Shown here in pieces: positions 43,817 through 58,200 of a stretch of DNA of 64,000 bases (the stretch's first letter is position 1; every line of letters starts with the position of its first letter). Origin of the DNA: Sarocladium kiliense (Eukaryota; Ascomycota; Sordariomycetes; Hypocreales; Sarocladiaceae); assembly GCA_030734395.1 (NCBI GenBank), contig JAUZTG010000020.1, forward strand, positions 744,001-808,000, read 5' to 3'. A program made the translations under genes and the position numbers. A model generated the notes under the pieces. It did not search any database and had not been told where the DNA came from. It worked only from the letters and a program-made list of their open reading frames with translations.

Positions 43817-46082
43817 CTTGACTTGTTCTCGGATTTAGAGCCGTGTTTTCTGTTTCTCACAGATTCTACCAAAGCTGATCAAGGGGCCTGGAAGTTGATA
43901 AATACCAGGTCCGTAAACTCAAGTAAGGTAGCGCTAGGGCCTCCTCCAAGCCTGACTCTTGTAAACCAACGGCCTCGCTGGCCTTATGAAGGTGAAGCCG
44001 CTCGGATCGCCCCCGCGTGGCGAAGTGGTTCCCCATTATATTAACTGCAGGGTCCCGGGCGGTCCGTTGGCAAACGGTTTATAGTTAGTATAGTTACTAT
44101 GATGCATTTGTCCATGCCGAAGGCGCTTAAACTCCACCAGGGCTGCGTGGAGTCACTTGATGAACCCCTCACGATAACGAGGTCTCTTTCTCCTCTTCAA
44201 GTCAGTGTCTCCTCGGCTGCAGTTCCTATTCCTGATTGATTAGCCAAGGCACTCATAAGTTAGTGACTTGGCTTGATCAAGTGTATCCTCGTGCCCCTGG
44301 ATCATCAGCTGTTTTGCTGGAAGGCCATCCTGCAGGCTGTCCCATCCGACACTTACCCTAGCGGTGTAGCGTTGCCTGAAGAGGGCAATAAAGATAGCGA
44401 CTACGGGAATGTTGCGGATCCGGAGGCGAAGAAAGCAAGTGCAGGAACGAAAGCTGAGCAATCCTTAGAGGAGCGATTTGAAAAGCTGGAAGTCGTCTCA
44501 AGAACATCTCATGGACTTCACTTGCATAGTTTGCACTAGACCTCCTTCGGAGACACGAAGAAAGAGGGAAAGGAACGTGATGCCCGTACTGAATCGAGGA
44601 ACCTCTCACGCCGGGAGAACTCGTAGGAATATCTCACCATGCTTCAAAGGTTTCAGCATTCCCTTGAGGCCGAGACCTCTAGCTTCAGCAGGCTTGTGCT
44701 GGTTTCTCCATCACACGAGAGGCCAATGCCGCATTTGTTGAGGATATTGACCGCGGTTCTAGGCTTACGAAGGGAAGACAATGGCATGACTTGATCGATG
44801 TAATTGGTTACTTTGTCATCTGTGCAACCAGCAGTTGGACAATTCGCACACTGGCCTCCTCTATGGCCATGGGCTGTGGTTCAAACGGGTCCTTGAGCTC
44901 TGTCAAGTACATGCTTTATCGCAAGATAACCCGGACAATTCAGGCATTCCCGGGTCATCCATTGCATCCCATGTTGAGAAGAAGCTCAGTGGGTACCATA
45001 TTGATGAGCATCTGATCCTTCCTCGGAGCCTGCTTGAGCGTACGGTTGATCTAGGGCCATCAATGGCTCCAACATCAATGTCGATGGGTTCGAAGTTTTT
45101 GGGCCTCGTTATAAAATAGGCGAGACTGAGGGCTATCAGATGGCGCGGACGAACTGAAGCCGAGGAAAGATGTTCCTGTTTCGTGTGTGTGTTAGAGAGA
45201 ATCCAAACCTCGTAATTACTGAAGGACCACCGCCGGCTTAGACAGTGGTGTTGCGTATGCAAGCCTTGTTGGAGCGGAAGTGCAAAGAGACCCGTCGGGA
45301 CAAGACGGCCCGTGAAAACAAAGACGTGATTTGCTACTAATGAGCCTAGACCATGCAATTGGATCTGACATGAGAGCATCGTGTGCTATTGCTTAGGCAC
45401 TCTTCGCTTCGGGTGGAAGAGTGTGCCGCCCGGCGAGCCGAGGCTCAAGACAGCACTAGCAGCGTCAAGCCGGGGCTCTTCACGGGCGGTGTTGATGGAC
45501 GGTGAGCGCCAGAGGCTACGGGGGAGCAAACGCAGCAAAGCTGAAAGGCGAGCAAACTAATCAAATAGCTTGTGAGTATCAAATTCAGACATGGAAATAG
45601 CTTTGGCATTTTGTATTATATTGTTCTTGTCTATCAGGCAAGTTCACGTTCATGTCCATGTCCAGTAACCGGGCTCTGTGGCTGCATTCACATGGGCGCT
45701 GCTCCGTCATCCCATTCACCGTGGCAGTGGGACCACCTCGCCCCGGATCCCAACCCCGAACGTCGGCATCCCTCTCCCAGCCAGTCACTCCGTCACTCAC
45801 CTTAGCTTCCTTCAGCTGTGGCTTCTCCCGTCTGGCATCAGCCTTTCCCTCTTCCATCCCATTCCACCCCCCTCTCCGCCAGCACCCGACATCTCGCCGT
45901 CTTCTCTTCTTCTTGTATTACTTTCACCTCCATTTCTCCCATTAAGCTTTAGCTTGCTGTCGTCTCCGTCACACCTGATTCCGCTGTCGCACACCTAGCT
46001 GACATCACCTCACCAACCTGCAACGCCGTCCTCCGTCGACCAAACCCGAATCAATACCCTCTCGGAACATCTAACACATGCC
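43817..46082. other. 2.3 kb without a supported gene
   Basis: A plus-strand frame at 44273-44539 contains a Lys/Glu-rich stretch (AKKASAGTKAEQSLEERFEK) that could be a coiled coil. A frame near 44635-44790 reads MLQRFQHSLEAETSSFSRLV. These could be parts of a decayed or intron-rich gene, but no family motif or splice chain joins them. The last 400 bp are C/T-rich and look like the Lon promoter and leader. Confidence 0.4.
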
Positions 46083-46116
46083 ATGGGTCGGCCACAAGCC
46101 AAGACTCTCCCTCTGA
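46078..46116 (+). promoter_or_regulatory. Short upstream reading frame overlapping the Lon start
   Basis: An ATG five bases before the Lon ATG, in another frame, opens a 12-codon frame that ends at TGA 46114-46116. Its context is weak (C at -3), whereas the Lon ATG has G at -3 and G at +4. Leaky scanning would favour Lon but could lower its translation. Confidence 0.5.
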
Positions 46117-49100
46117 TCCCCCTCGCTAGGGGCACCGTCCTTCTCCCAGGCATCATCCAGCGCATCCCCGTTACCGCGTCCCGACCCGACATACCCGCTC
46201 TCCTTTCCCATGTCTACGAAAGCGTCGCCAGCAAGGGCACGGGCACGCCAGCCAGAATAGACACTGTCCCTATCGCCTGCATTCCCGTGGGGTCACCCTT
46301 CGTCGGTCCTGGTGGTCAGCTGCTCATCAATAATGGCGAGGAGCCAGACACATCCCAGATCGAGGAGGTGAACCCAGCCGAGGCTAAGCAGTCTGACCTG
46401 TTCGGCTTTGGTGTCGCTGCGAAGATCATCGGTATTGATGGCCGAGACTCTGGGGAGTTCGCTCTGAGGGTGGAAGGAACACACCGTGTCAAGGTTGAGA
46501 CCATCGCCCATGACCGCAAGTACTTCGAGGCCAAGGTGACCTACCATAACGATGAAGGTACGTGAGACATGAAGATGCTAGCAGCCAACGATCGCGGTCT
46601 TCCATATCTCTTAAGCTAACAGGTAGCAGTGGACACTTCCGACCCCCAACTTCAGGAGCTCTTCGCCGCTCTGAAGCAGAGATCCAGGGAACTTGTCACC
46701 ATCCTTCGCATCACCGCTCTCCTTCCACGATCCAAGAATACCCCGGCCTTGTCATCAACGGTCACCAGACGGCTCGATGTCTTCATAGCGCGGCGGGAGA
46801 TACAAGACGCCGGATCACTGGCTGACTTCATGGCAAATCTTGTTGAAGCAAACCATGAAGAGAAACTCGAAGTTCTAGCAGCTTTGGATGTTAAGGTCAG
46901 AATCACAAAGGTCCTCGAGCTTCTCGATAGGCAAGTTGGCGGCATCAAGAACAGCGTCAAGATCACTACAGTCACTTCCATGCCTGTAGGCATCCTGGAC
47001 CGACAAAATGAGAACTCCAACCGTCCACGCCTACCGCCAGGTCTGGGTGGCATGGGCTTCTTCGCACCTCCCGGCCAGATGCCTGGGATGCCGGGAGGTA
47101 ACGGAGAATCTGGTGATGAGAAGGAACCAAATGAGCTGGATGAGCTAAGGAAGAAGCTTGAAGCGGCAAAGCTTCCCCCGGAAGCTGCCAAGACTGCAGA
47201 CAGGGAGCTGCGACGACTTTCCAAGATGGCGCCTATGAATCAAGAGTTCCAGGTCACGAGGAATTGGCTGGAGATTCTGTCTGAAATTCCCTGGCAAGCT
47301 CTGACCGACGATAGGCTTGGCCCTGAGACGCTCACACGGGCTCGCAGGCAGCTCGATGATGATCATTATGGTCTCGAGAAGGTGAAGAAGAGGTTGATTG
47401 AGTACCTTGCTGTTCTCAGGCTGAAGCAATCCAACAACGATGAGATTGAGGAGCGTATCCGCAAACTCGAAGCAGAGACAGCCTCCTCCGACGAGCATAG
47501 CAACAATGAGGAGCAAGCTGGAGATGAGGCACCAACAGACTCGAAGCTTGAGAATCCAGAGCATGAGGCAGCGAAGTTGCACATTCTCAAGTCCCAGAGG
47601 ATGGTTGACAAGTCACCCATAATGCTCCTCGCCGGTCCACCTGGTGTCGGTAAGACGAGTCTCGCCAAGTCAGTCGCGACAGCACTCGGTCGCAAATTTC
47701 ACCGGATCTCCCTGGGAGGCGTGAGGGACGAAGCTGAAATCCGAGGTCATCGCAGGACCTACGTCGCAGCTATGCCAGGTCTCATCGTTCAAGGCCTAAG
47801 GAAGGTTGGTGTTGCCAATCCTGTGTTCCTTCTCGACGAGATCGACAAGATAGGTGTTGCCAGTATTCATGGTGACCCTTCGGCCGCTATGCTTGAGGTG
47901 CTAGACCCCGAGCAGAACCACACTTTCCAAGATCACTATGTTGGCATGCCCATTGATCTCTCGAAGATCCTCTTCATTGCCACTGCCAATTCCCTCGACA
48001 CCATCCCTGCGCCTCTGTTGGACCGCATGGAGACCATTTACCTTCCTGGCTACACGACCCTTGAGAAACGACACATTGCCATGCAACACCTTGTGCCAAA
48101 GCAGATCCAGGTCAACGGTCTTGCGGAGGACCAGGTTGCGTTTACCCAGGACGTTGTGTCCAAAATCATTGAGTCGTACACTCGTGAATCAGGGGTTCGC
48201 AATCTGGAACGCGAGATCGGCTCTGTCTGTCGTGCGAAGGCCGTCGAGTTTGCCGAGGCCAAAGACGCGGGTCGTCTCGAGACTTATCGACCGCAGCTTA
48301 CAGTCGAGGACATTGAGGAGATTTTGGGCATCGAACGATTCGAGGAGGAAATTGCCGAGACCTCAAGCCGCCCTGGCATTGTGACTGGATTGGTAGCCTA
48401 CAGCTCTGGGGGCAATGGCAGCATTCTCTTCATTGAGGTTGCTGCAATGCCTGGTACAGGCCGAGTGCAGCTGACAGGTAAACTCGGTGACGTTCTGAAG
48501 GAGAGCGTGGAGGTCGCTCTCACCTGGGTCAAGGCACACGCCTTCGAGATGGGTCTTACTCAAGGCGCCAACGTTGATATCATGAAAGACCGAAGTATTC
48601 ACGTCCACTGTCCTTCCGGCGCGATCCCCAAGGATGGTCCCAGCAGCGGCATCGGCCAAGCTATCGCGCTGATCTCTCTGTTCTCCGGCAAGCCTGTTCC
48701 TTCGACCATGGCAATGACGGTATGTCTCTGCTTTTGTCCTTCCCCCTCTTCCTCCCTTTTCCGAACACGGTTTGGCTTGCGTGACACTGACACGATGAAT
48801 TCGTTACACTGAACCAGGGCGAAATATCTCTCCGTGGCAAAGTCACCGCCGTCGGAGGTATCAAGGAGAAGCTCATCGGCGCGCTCCGGGCCGGGGTCAA
48901 GACCGTTCTGCTTCCTGCACAAAACCGCAAGGACGTTAAGGATCTGCCGCAAGAGGTCAAGGACGGACTGGAGATCTTGCACGTTAGGTAAGTACTCTGC
49001 ATCCGCCACCGTCTCCTGTGGTCTTTCTCTTGCACAGCATGTTGTGCTGTTCGCTTGACATTACTTTCCTCATGCTGTGCGATGTGCTACGGGCATCGCG

Positions 49101-49241
49101 CTCCCCGTTCACCTCATCATCAGTTTCACTGACTTCCGATTCCCTCTTTTTAGCCACATCTGGGAAGCTATCCGACTGGTCTGGCCCGACTCACACTGGG
49201 CTGCTGATCACCACTACGCTGGAATTGAAAGCCGACTATGA
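46083..49241 (+). CDS. Peroxisomal Lon protease
   Basis: An ATP-dependent Ser-Lys protease of the peroxisomal matrix, 940 aa from exons 46083-46557, 46630-48719, 48818-48987 and 49154-49241. An N-terminal LON substrate-binding domain starts LPLIPLARGTVLLPGIIQRI. A coiled segment follows, and then the AAA+ module with Walker A LLAGPPGVGKTSLAKSVATA, Walker B PVFLLDEIDK and sensor IATANSLDTIPAPLLDRM. The protease domain has the catalytic Ser in PKDGPSSGIGQAIALISL and the Lys in GGIKEKLIGALRAGVKTVLL. The protein ends in SRL, a canonical type 1 peroxisomal signal, and lacks a mitochondrial presequence. The last exon supplies that signal. A Gly/Pro/Met-rich insert (MGFFAPPGQMPGMPGG) in the N-domain is unusual but in frame. 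The second exon also reads through its donor into a short in-frame tail if unspliced. Confidence 0.95.
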
Positions 49242-52200
49242 ACGAAGCCGATCCCTTGGCTGTCGGGGGCGTTCTACCTGGGGCGCTCTGGCTTGGCCGT
49301 GCTCAACTTCTAGGATATGGCATCTCAAATAGCACGTTGCGCCCAACAACCCTCGTTTCGGATCCAAACAATGGCATTGTGTCGCGAGAGATGTCTCAGC
49401 TCGGAACTCACAACGACGTGACGTCTCTCAATTCCCAGCGCCTCAAAACGTTGTTACACCGCTTCTCGCTGGACTTTTTGCACCCATCTGAAAGCGAACA
49501 CATGATCCTCTCAGCTCCGTCCGATCTTTGCTATTGCCCGCTCAGTGCGAGCTGACCTGCAGGTGCTGATGCACCTGCGCCATTTGTCACACCGCTGGAG
49601 GGCCCCAGGAGGAGTACGGCTTGTATCTTTGTCGCTCTCAGCCTGGGTTGACGAATGGCACGAGACGTGGGACGGAAACGATGCATAGTTGAGGCTCAGA
49701 GGGCAGCTAAGCATGTTTCCGCCCCCGTTCGCTACCCTGCATTTGCATGACAGATCATGTACAAAGCCTCGACAGCCGCCTGATGCAGCAACCCTCTCCC
49801 TCTGCTGTATTCTGGGCATACACGGCTGCAGATGCGATATGTTGTGGAACGTATTACTGGGGCGTTTTCTCACTACCCTACTACATTTGTGCATTGCAGT
49901 TCGCCTTTCCAGGGCGGCTGGTGCATCATCTCAGCTAACACGTACGATCTCGACCAGCCACCCCATGGTGACATGTACAGGGTGGCAAGCTATGAGCATG
50001 GCCATGCCACAGGTCCTATGAAGTGGAATTGATGGGAGTGAAGAAGCTTTGGAGGGGATGGGAGGACAGCGTGCGCCGCGTGACTGGGGGACAGCATCTA
50101 GATTGTCCTACCTTCGAGGCGGGACGACCTCACCGGGGGCCGCATGGCGGTATGTCGTACGACAAGCAGATGTGAGAGGAGTTGGACAGGACTTGGCGCA
50201 TGTGTTGTTTTCCAATTTGATCTTTTGAAAGTGTCGTGGCCAATGTATAGGAAGCGAACCGTGGAAAGGACTGAGTGAACAAGCATCCACATCAATAGCA
50301 TCTGATCGCATATGAGCTGCCTCCCTCTAACTTACCTGGGCGATCCTATCTTCACGCCTGTTGCTGTCGAGATGGAGCCTTGGCTTGCTTGCTATTGACA
50401 TGGGCGTGCACCCGTCATTAAAAGTGTCAAACGCATGTGAAAGAGACGGAAAACAGAACGGAAACCGCAGAAGTGTCAGCGATCACCGAATCAAGCTGGC
50501 AGATAACAATCATCTCATCTCAGGTGAGAATAATGCCGAGTGACGGAATCAAGCGGTACTCGCTCCCGGCAGATCGCGACTACGCACGCACGCATGCATA
50601 AGGATGAGCATCAAGTAGAGTGTGGTCAAAGCGTCCCGCTTTTCGCTTCTGTCACCACCTGATCATAGCACACGCTGTTCCCATCAATCCTTCGGACAAT
50701 TATGCCAAAGAGTCCAAAAATCTCCTTACCCTTTCCCGCCAAGCGAGGTGCGAGCGTCCGTCGCGCCCGCCCAGTACTGTCCTTTTCCCATTTGGTGAGG
50801 GGATCGCCTCGGCTCGAGGGCGCCGAAATTCGATGTTCATGCGTGTTAACAAGCGAACGTGATTGCCGCTCGGGACTATTATGCGTCAGTCCCTCCTCGT
50901 CCTCGTTCGGGCACTTGGTCTCGTCCTCTTTGGGGTTCTCCCTTCCCCACTATCCCCTGATCTTCAGGTGAGCCTCGAATGGAGGGACAGAGGGGCCAGG
51001 ATCGTCACCGCCGAGGTGTTGATGTGTCGTGGACATGTGGCCACTTCGCTTGCGAGTGCCGCGGGCCGGTCGTTCATAGATTGTGCTCATAAGATCTGAC
51101 AGCATATGGGCTGTCTGGAGTTCATGCACGCCCCCATGGAGGGGTTCACGCTGGACGCTTTTGCTTTGACGGCGCCTATACGTGACAAGATCCCAGTTCT
51201 TAGAGGGGGTCCGTCATCCGAAGGCGATCCAGATCTTGGGAAGAGGGAGGGGGAAAGCGTGGATTGGGGTGACCCAGAGGTGGCGGTAGAGCCTCCATAT
51301 CCTCGTCCTATATGTCGAGCGTGCTATTGGTCCTGATGGCAACACTTCGTTCCGAAGCGGCATGTCAAATTCGAGGATCTTCGGGCGAGACTTCTGGTGT
51401 CGCAGTGCTCGTTTCTCTGTTCCTCAAAGGAAAGTTTCCTGGAGCAGGTCGACAAAAGCGGACACTCCAGCCTTGGGATTGGACAAATCGAGGTTGAATG
51501 CAATGTGGTTGTTCCACCTAGCATTTGGTCTAAACATAGACGAATTGCCAAATCTTAGCTTCAACGGGGTCCCCGATATTGCCCCAACTACAACGAAGCA
51601 TCACATCCCCAGTAAGGTAATCGCGTGGTGGACTGGAACCTATTGGCGACCATGAATTGTCCAATATAGGACAGCCTCACAAAAGATGACACCCTCAAGA
51701 CTTACAGACTCATCTAACTCATGATCACGAGGAAAGTCAGCAGGTGAGTGAGTACCTCAGGCCTCGCCGGGGTGGTAATCCCTGCACCCTGGTCACCCAC
51801 GGGTTCTGAGGAGGTAGCCTAGACCCAAGACCTATGTCCGAAAAACACCCCTCCCTGTCAGGAACCTAGTGTTGCAACGAGGGGCTTGCGCGCGTAATGA
51901 GATCAATGAACCACACTTCCCAGCTTCTGGGTCCGCTCGCGTGCTTGCCTGGGCCGGCCCAACGATGGACGTGCGCAGGGTAACATTGCATGGCGAACTG
52001 GTTGAGGCTGCTTTCAAGACGCCCGGGCATCATCCCAGCGACCACGGACAGTGGCGCCAACCGCTGCAGCCTTGTCTGGTCCGTAATCTTAAATGGCGAG
52101 CCGGCCGTCTCCAGCCGTAGCCGACTCCGTCACTGTCAAGCTTGGACATGGCGAGGTTGGCCAAATCCTCAAACGATAGACGTTGGAGAACAGAGGCGGC

Positions 52201-55200
52201 CGAGCTGTCAACCTGTCTCCACTTCCTGGCACACTGTAACCTCAGAATTGCACGAACTACTCCGTGATCCGCATTTGACGTAAGCGGATTCGTCTCCTCT
52301 TTGCCAAAGGTTCGTCATCTCCCAGTTCCTGTTTGAGGAGCAGCTCCTCAATGCCAAGTCTTTCCGAAGATGTTCGGCTGTGAACATCAAACCGTCCGAT
52401 CTCAACGACCTTTCCGCTTTCGTGATGGTAAAATTAGCCAGGCACATCGTTAGTCGAACCTGCATATGATAGCTGGCATGATTATGCCGCAGAAGTGACA
52501 GGTTTCCATCAAGAATTCTCCGTTTCGCTGGATTCAAAGGTCAGCAGCCAGATCAACAGGGAGTATGCCAATAGTGTTCAGCTGAACATTCAAGGTTTAG
52601 GGACCAAGTTCCCTGAAACTGATGCAAGAGCTCCACATGATACGACGAAGTGCCACCCGAGAGACCAGTCGGACAAACACATGCCAAAACAAGGCCACCG
52701 AAGCCACAAAGGTATGTTCAACAACTGATACTCTAACCTGCCACCACAGAAGGTCTGATACCGCCGGGTCATCGCCATCAGTGGTCTGCTCAAAGGCAAA
52801 TGCATGTTGAAAATATCTTGGCCCTCAATCACCACGGTTGGGAGTGAGAATAGCGCCTTTACTGGCCTCTTTCAGAAGCTGCATTGCGTTTGATGGTGTG
52901 ACATGCTTCGAAACGTGACTTTCATATTGTGCCGAATATTCTGTTCCCTAATCGACAAGGAAGGGATGAGCAAGAGTCATGAGCTAGTGCTTGTCTTCCG
53001 TAGGGTAGCCTCTGCTCGCTTTTAGATCAGATGCCAAGTCGAGCAACCCAGTAAGCTGGGGATTGACCAGGCCCGAATGCCATGTGGCCGGCTGATCCCT
53101 GAGTACCTCAGCCATCCATCCACGTACTCATGGTCGGCCATCCATGCTCGTCTTGACGCAAAGAAAATGAGCATGTTGGAATACAGCATTCGATTGAAGC
53201 AAGGACACTGCATACGTCTTTCAACCACTTGAGTCATGTTGAAAGTGGATTGACTCCCACATCGAGCATGAGCGAGGGTCTCCATCCGGCCCAAAGATAG
53301 AACTCCGCCCAAGTCATCGTATCAACAGTTCTTTCCAAAGACAGTATTTCAGCGAGTGCTCTTGTTCTTCGGCTCTATTGCGATAACATCGCAAATGAAA
53401 CCTACACCCCCTTGTGGTTCGTGGAACAGGCGCCCAGCCCTTCATAAGGGCTCAGCCGTCCGCGTTGTGGGGCACTCAAATTAATCTCGGATTGACTTTC
53501 AAAGCTCTTCATGGCCCTTCCTGGCTTCTAGATGCGGTTATCCAGCTTGTGATTTGAGCTGAGACGCTTTGCTTGCGAATGCAGCCGATGCAGCCGATGC
53601 AGAATAGAGTCAACACGTATCTTGAGACTCAATATGGGAATCCCTCACAGCCCATGCCTACCTGATGAGGGGAGGCGAAAGAATATGCAGTTGGCGCGTA
53701 GTACCCGGGCACAATGGCATATGTCCACTGTTTCAATCGTCGAATGTCCCGCAGCTCGAGAATCGCGTATTAGATCAGAGCAATGGCCAAAATTGTCATT
53801 CCCGGGCCGATGTGAGGCCTAGCAGTTGATCCAAAGTTGGCCCATGACTGGCGCAGAAAATGCTACTTCATCTTCCAACAAACTCAAGCCAGTTGCTAGA
53901 GCATCGATTTGCCTGGGACCATCACCTGTAAAATATCGTCAACTAGACCTGAAATGGACATCGTGAATCGTCATACGCTTCGTTGCTCCTCAGAGCAATA
54001 TCAGAGTGACTCTAAGATAACGTGGCTGAGAGCAGGATATCCCTGTGCCCGGGCAATATGCCTGTAATATATCCTGGTCGCTTCCCGTGACGGGATGATA
54101 CAGTTGGATTGGAGGTTCTGTAGCCGGTTAGTAGCTCGCACACTGGAAGGGATCTACTTAATTTCCCCGGCTACTTGGCTAGAAGCTAACTCTCGACAGT
54201 CCTTCGATGGGGTTCCTTTGGAAAAAGAGGCTTTCTGTACCTTGGTCCAAGCACCAAGCTAGTTCAAGCGATTCGCGGTCCATGTGAATGTAGGTGCGAC
54301 AAGAGAAGGTACAAGCTCATATCCTTGACCATCAGAAGGGAGCCTGAATTTGTTGATGCCAACGAGGGCTCGTGATTCTATTGACAGAGATGGGTGTCAA
54401 ATTGTCTTTGCTCGAGTTCGTTGACAATCAGGTGTTGCCGCCTGTAACGAGGCAAGAATTTCCAACATCCCAACGGAGCGGATATGCCAATTAGTGCTGT
54501 GAATCTTAGCGTGATTTGGCCAAACAGTGGACATCCCGGACAGGACTACGGGGCGCGACTCAAGGAGGCAGGGTTCTTGCAACACGGTCTGCACCTGAGT
54601 GACCTATCCTGTAGATTGGGACGCGCTTCGAACCAAGTAAGTTGTCTGACGACACCGTCCCAAGGCATGGTACTGAGTGCTGAGCGGCCACAGGCTCGAA
54701 CTTGAGGTTAGTGGCCGACAGTCAAGCAGCTCCGACTGGGTTGAAAAACTCCGCATCGTCTGAGGTAGACGATGATCGGGGATTTCCGCTCGGAGCCAAC
54801 TAGTGTTGGTGCTGTAAGAAGCTGAGGGTGCCATCACGGAGAGTGGGGTGCACTGGCGGTGCTAGGAAAGCTGCGATATAGATGGTGGCCTGGAAAACCT
54901 TGGATGGAGTGGTTGCGTCGTATCAACTGGAAACAGGCGGAAGATGTGACGATCGGGATTCGCAGAATGAGTTGGAGTAAAGGTCGGTGGTGATGATGCA
55001 GTTCCTCTCCATTGCTGCAACGCGCATGTGCAAGGGCAAGCCAGGGTTTGGATGGTTCCTGGGCAAGGGATACGCGCACCTGCAGGCGGAGGTACCCACC
55101 TGCCCGTTGGCCGCAACGGCTGCCAGGCTGCGGCTGCATCGCGCCTTCCCGTTCTGCTGCAGCCAGCCAGCCAGTCAGTAGGTCGCAACCTGTAGCCACT

Positions 55201-58200
55201 GTTGTAGTAATGCAATGCGATCACTGCCTGCGCTGCATGCACAATGGCGGCAAGCGCATCTGGGCTGGAGTGCCCTGCACCTTCCATCATTTCAATGCTA
55301 CCTTACCTTACATTGCCTCAAGTTAGGTGCCGGGTGATAAGGCAGGAGCAGTCGCGACCCATCCTGCCCAGTCGGAGATGCTCCTGGAGGCAAGATGGCT
55401 GAGATGGCAAGCGTCAATCTTGATGCGAGCATTACCATCATCTTCGTCATCTCCATCCCTTCCAAAGTCACGTACCTTTGTCATGGCAGATGGGGCTGGC
55501 AGCGGCTGGCTTTGGTTTGCTCCTCAGCATGCTAGCCACGAGCGGCGAGTCAATGCCACAGTCAGTCACCATCCACTTGGGTCGTGCCTCGGATTTGCGA
55601 ACGACGGGGAGCTAACGCACGCTACGACCAACCAACCGACAAGCCTGGCCCGGCAGCATGGGATCCAAATTGAATGGAGGAGCTTAGGATGGAGGAGCGG
55701 AGCCAACGTTGCCCTCCGCGTTCCCATCCGCGTTGCCGTCTGCATTCTGCACCAACCACGCATCCGCTGCAGCACCCACCCTTTATTCAGCCGGCTCCAC
55801 GCCTCACGCACTGTCCACCGCCACACCACGATTCAAGCATCCTAGAACCCTCCGCTCCAAGCATGTCTCAAGAGACCCCAAGTGTCTACCAGCGGCCTTA
55901 ACCACTACTATGGTCTCGCCGTCATAACTATCGTTTGACGCCTCGCACGTCTTGCCTTGCCTTGTCTGCGTTTGACACTGGCACTTTTTTTTCTTCTTTT
56001 TTTTGGCTAGCCGTATTCTCATCATTGCAAACACATGCCTCGTGACAGAACCAGTCCAGCCGCTGTCAGCCACACCATCTTTGCTGGCTGGGGGCCATGC
56101 CCTTGAGCACCAGCCATCACACAAGCCGCCGAGTCTGGTTCTTCCACTCGATCATCCACTTCGACGCAGCAAGCCACACGAGGTCGCCTTCGGCTGTAGC
56201 GACCCCAGCAGCAGCTCTTGCCGAAATATCCTTGTCTCCTAATAGCTGTCCCTCGGGCACCATCTTGGCTGCAATCGACCCATTCTGAACCACTTGCAGT
56301 GCCGCGTGGATAACCAACGCTACGAGCCCTGGTCAGTCTGGAATGCACAGGGTATCTCATACCTGGCCGAGACCCTAGGTCAAGCCGAGCATCCTTTTAC
56401 ACAGGCAGATCCGAGCTGATCTGATCGCCACAGAAGGAGGCAAAAGCAAGAAGAAAAAAGGTTCAAGCCCACACAAGCCCCGTGCGACAGGCAAGTCAAC
56501 GGGGTATTTCCCCCACCACCGCAAACCGGGAAAGGGAGGTGTTGACACCAAAGCAGCACGCGGTTCGACCAGGATTGACCAGATGGATAGCGCCAGGCCA
56601 TGTCCCGCAGGAGACGGCTTCAACGTCCGGCGCACGCGCTGCAACGCCTAGCATGTCCTTTCATTCAAACCCCAATGCTTAGTTCCTCCCGAGTCCCATC
56701 CCAGACTGTCGATCAACGGAACGCAAGTATGTCCACATTCCCCTGCCTTTCGCCATGGACTTGGTGCGGTACCCAATTGATCCATATCCATGGTCTGGGT
56801 GTGTGTCTACAGTGTCATTTCTTGAATGTGAGGGTGGTATTTCCCCTTGGCTTCCAACGACTCGGCACCTGGTCAAGTCTCATCTCCGTTGACCTCATTC
56901 GGTTCCCCTCACCTCTCCAGATCCCCCACTGCGCGCGCGCTGGCACAGCATAGCGAAACCTACCGAGGCCGGACAAGGTTCCCTCTGAATCCAGAGGCCT
57001 CACCTTTCGGTCCTCTCTTTTGCCTCTGCCAATAGCTGTCACGCGGGAGAGGATTTTGACTTTTTGAGGGATAGATGAACCACCTGTCCGGGATCATGGC
57101 ATGACGATGTTGTGTCGTCTACCGCCTTGATGCACACCCTCCCACATCTAACCATGCATCCCACGCCCCTCCCAACAAAGCATCACATTTCAGCACCACC
57201 TTGTATCGTCACCTCGCTCCACTCTTAGCCTCCTGCCATGCTCTTTTGCTGGCCATCCCATCTTTGCCATCCCCTGTCCACGACCCCTGCTCTGTCCCGT
57301 CCATGCCCTATTGCTATGATCGTAGTTGATGCGCCCTCTCCCCAAGGCTATCTGTCTCCTGTTCTCCCCTGGCTGGCTGCATGTTGGTGCTTGTCTCTGG
57401 TTTTTGTGCAGCTTTTGGCAGTCTCCTATCTGTGGTGTCTTCTTGTGACCGATAGGGCTCATTTGCCCAGTCACTTACACACCACACACTCCTCAACGCG
57501 CCGCACCCCCTTCTTCTCCATGAGCTGAAGAGCTCGAAACGGCCGTGGTAGTCACTCCCTTGAACGAAATTCTATACAATACATGTTCGTCCCGCGGGAC
57601 TGTCTTGTCTGAATACACCCCATGGTCCCCATAAGCACGAGTCGGTACCCATACATCTCCGGTTGCATCGAATCTCCTGCAGCAACTCAACTTATTACTA
57701 CTCCGTCTCCGCGGGGTATGCTCATTATGGGACGAACAGGGATCGCAATGGCATAAGCTTCTACCCTTGATCAATCTACAAGCTCCGAACCGGGAGGGGT
57801 GGCTCTCTATCCAATTCCCTGCTCCATCACCCACACTGGGCCACCCTGGCTTGCATCTTCAATTGCCCACCCTAGTTCCCAAGACCTGTCGCACAAAAAC
57901 CGACCCTCAGCCACTGATCTATTCTTCACGACAGCTCTGGACCCGACTTTGTCTTCATTCATTCACCTTGACTGTCGTCTAAGTCCCCGAACGGACTCGC
58001 CTGGAACCTCCTCTTGGGTTTGGGTGGCCGCGACATTGCGACCTGCCTTCGCGCATTCTCTCGAACACCACCTCATGTTGTATTACGATACGATTCAAGA
58101 TCCTTGGTGGTGCTAGCATCTGTGTGCAGCATCTTGTCCTACACCGGCTGCCTTCGCTTGTTCAAGGTCCGACCTTCCCAGCTTCATGGCGATCCGTGCA

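Noticed and set aside
44273..45119. Possible third regulator or relic in the 43.8-46.1 kb gap
   Set aside because: Only isolated coiled-coil-like strings; no zinc cluster, no consistent exon chain.
54834..56360. Several 100-170 codon frames on both strands
   Set aside because: They are in GC-rich simple sequence (CAGC and CCATCC tracts) and show no family motifs; frames on opposite strands overlap.
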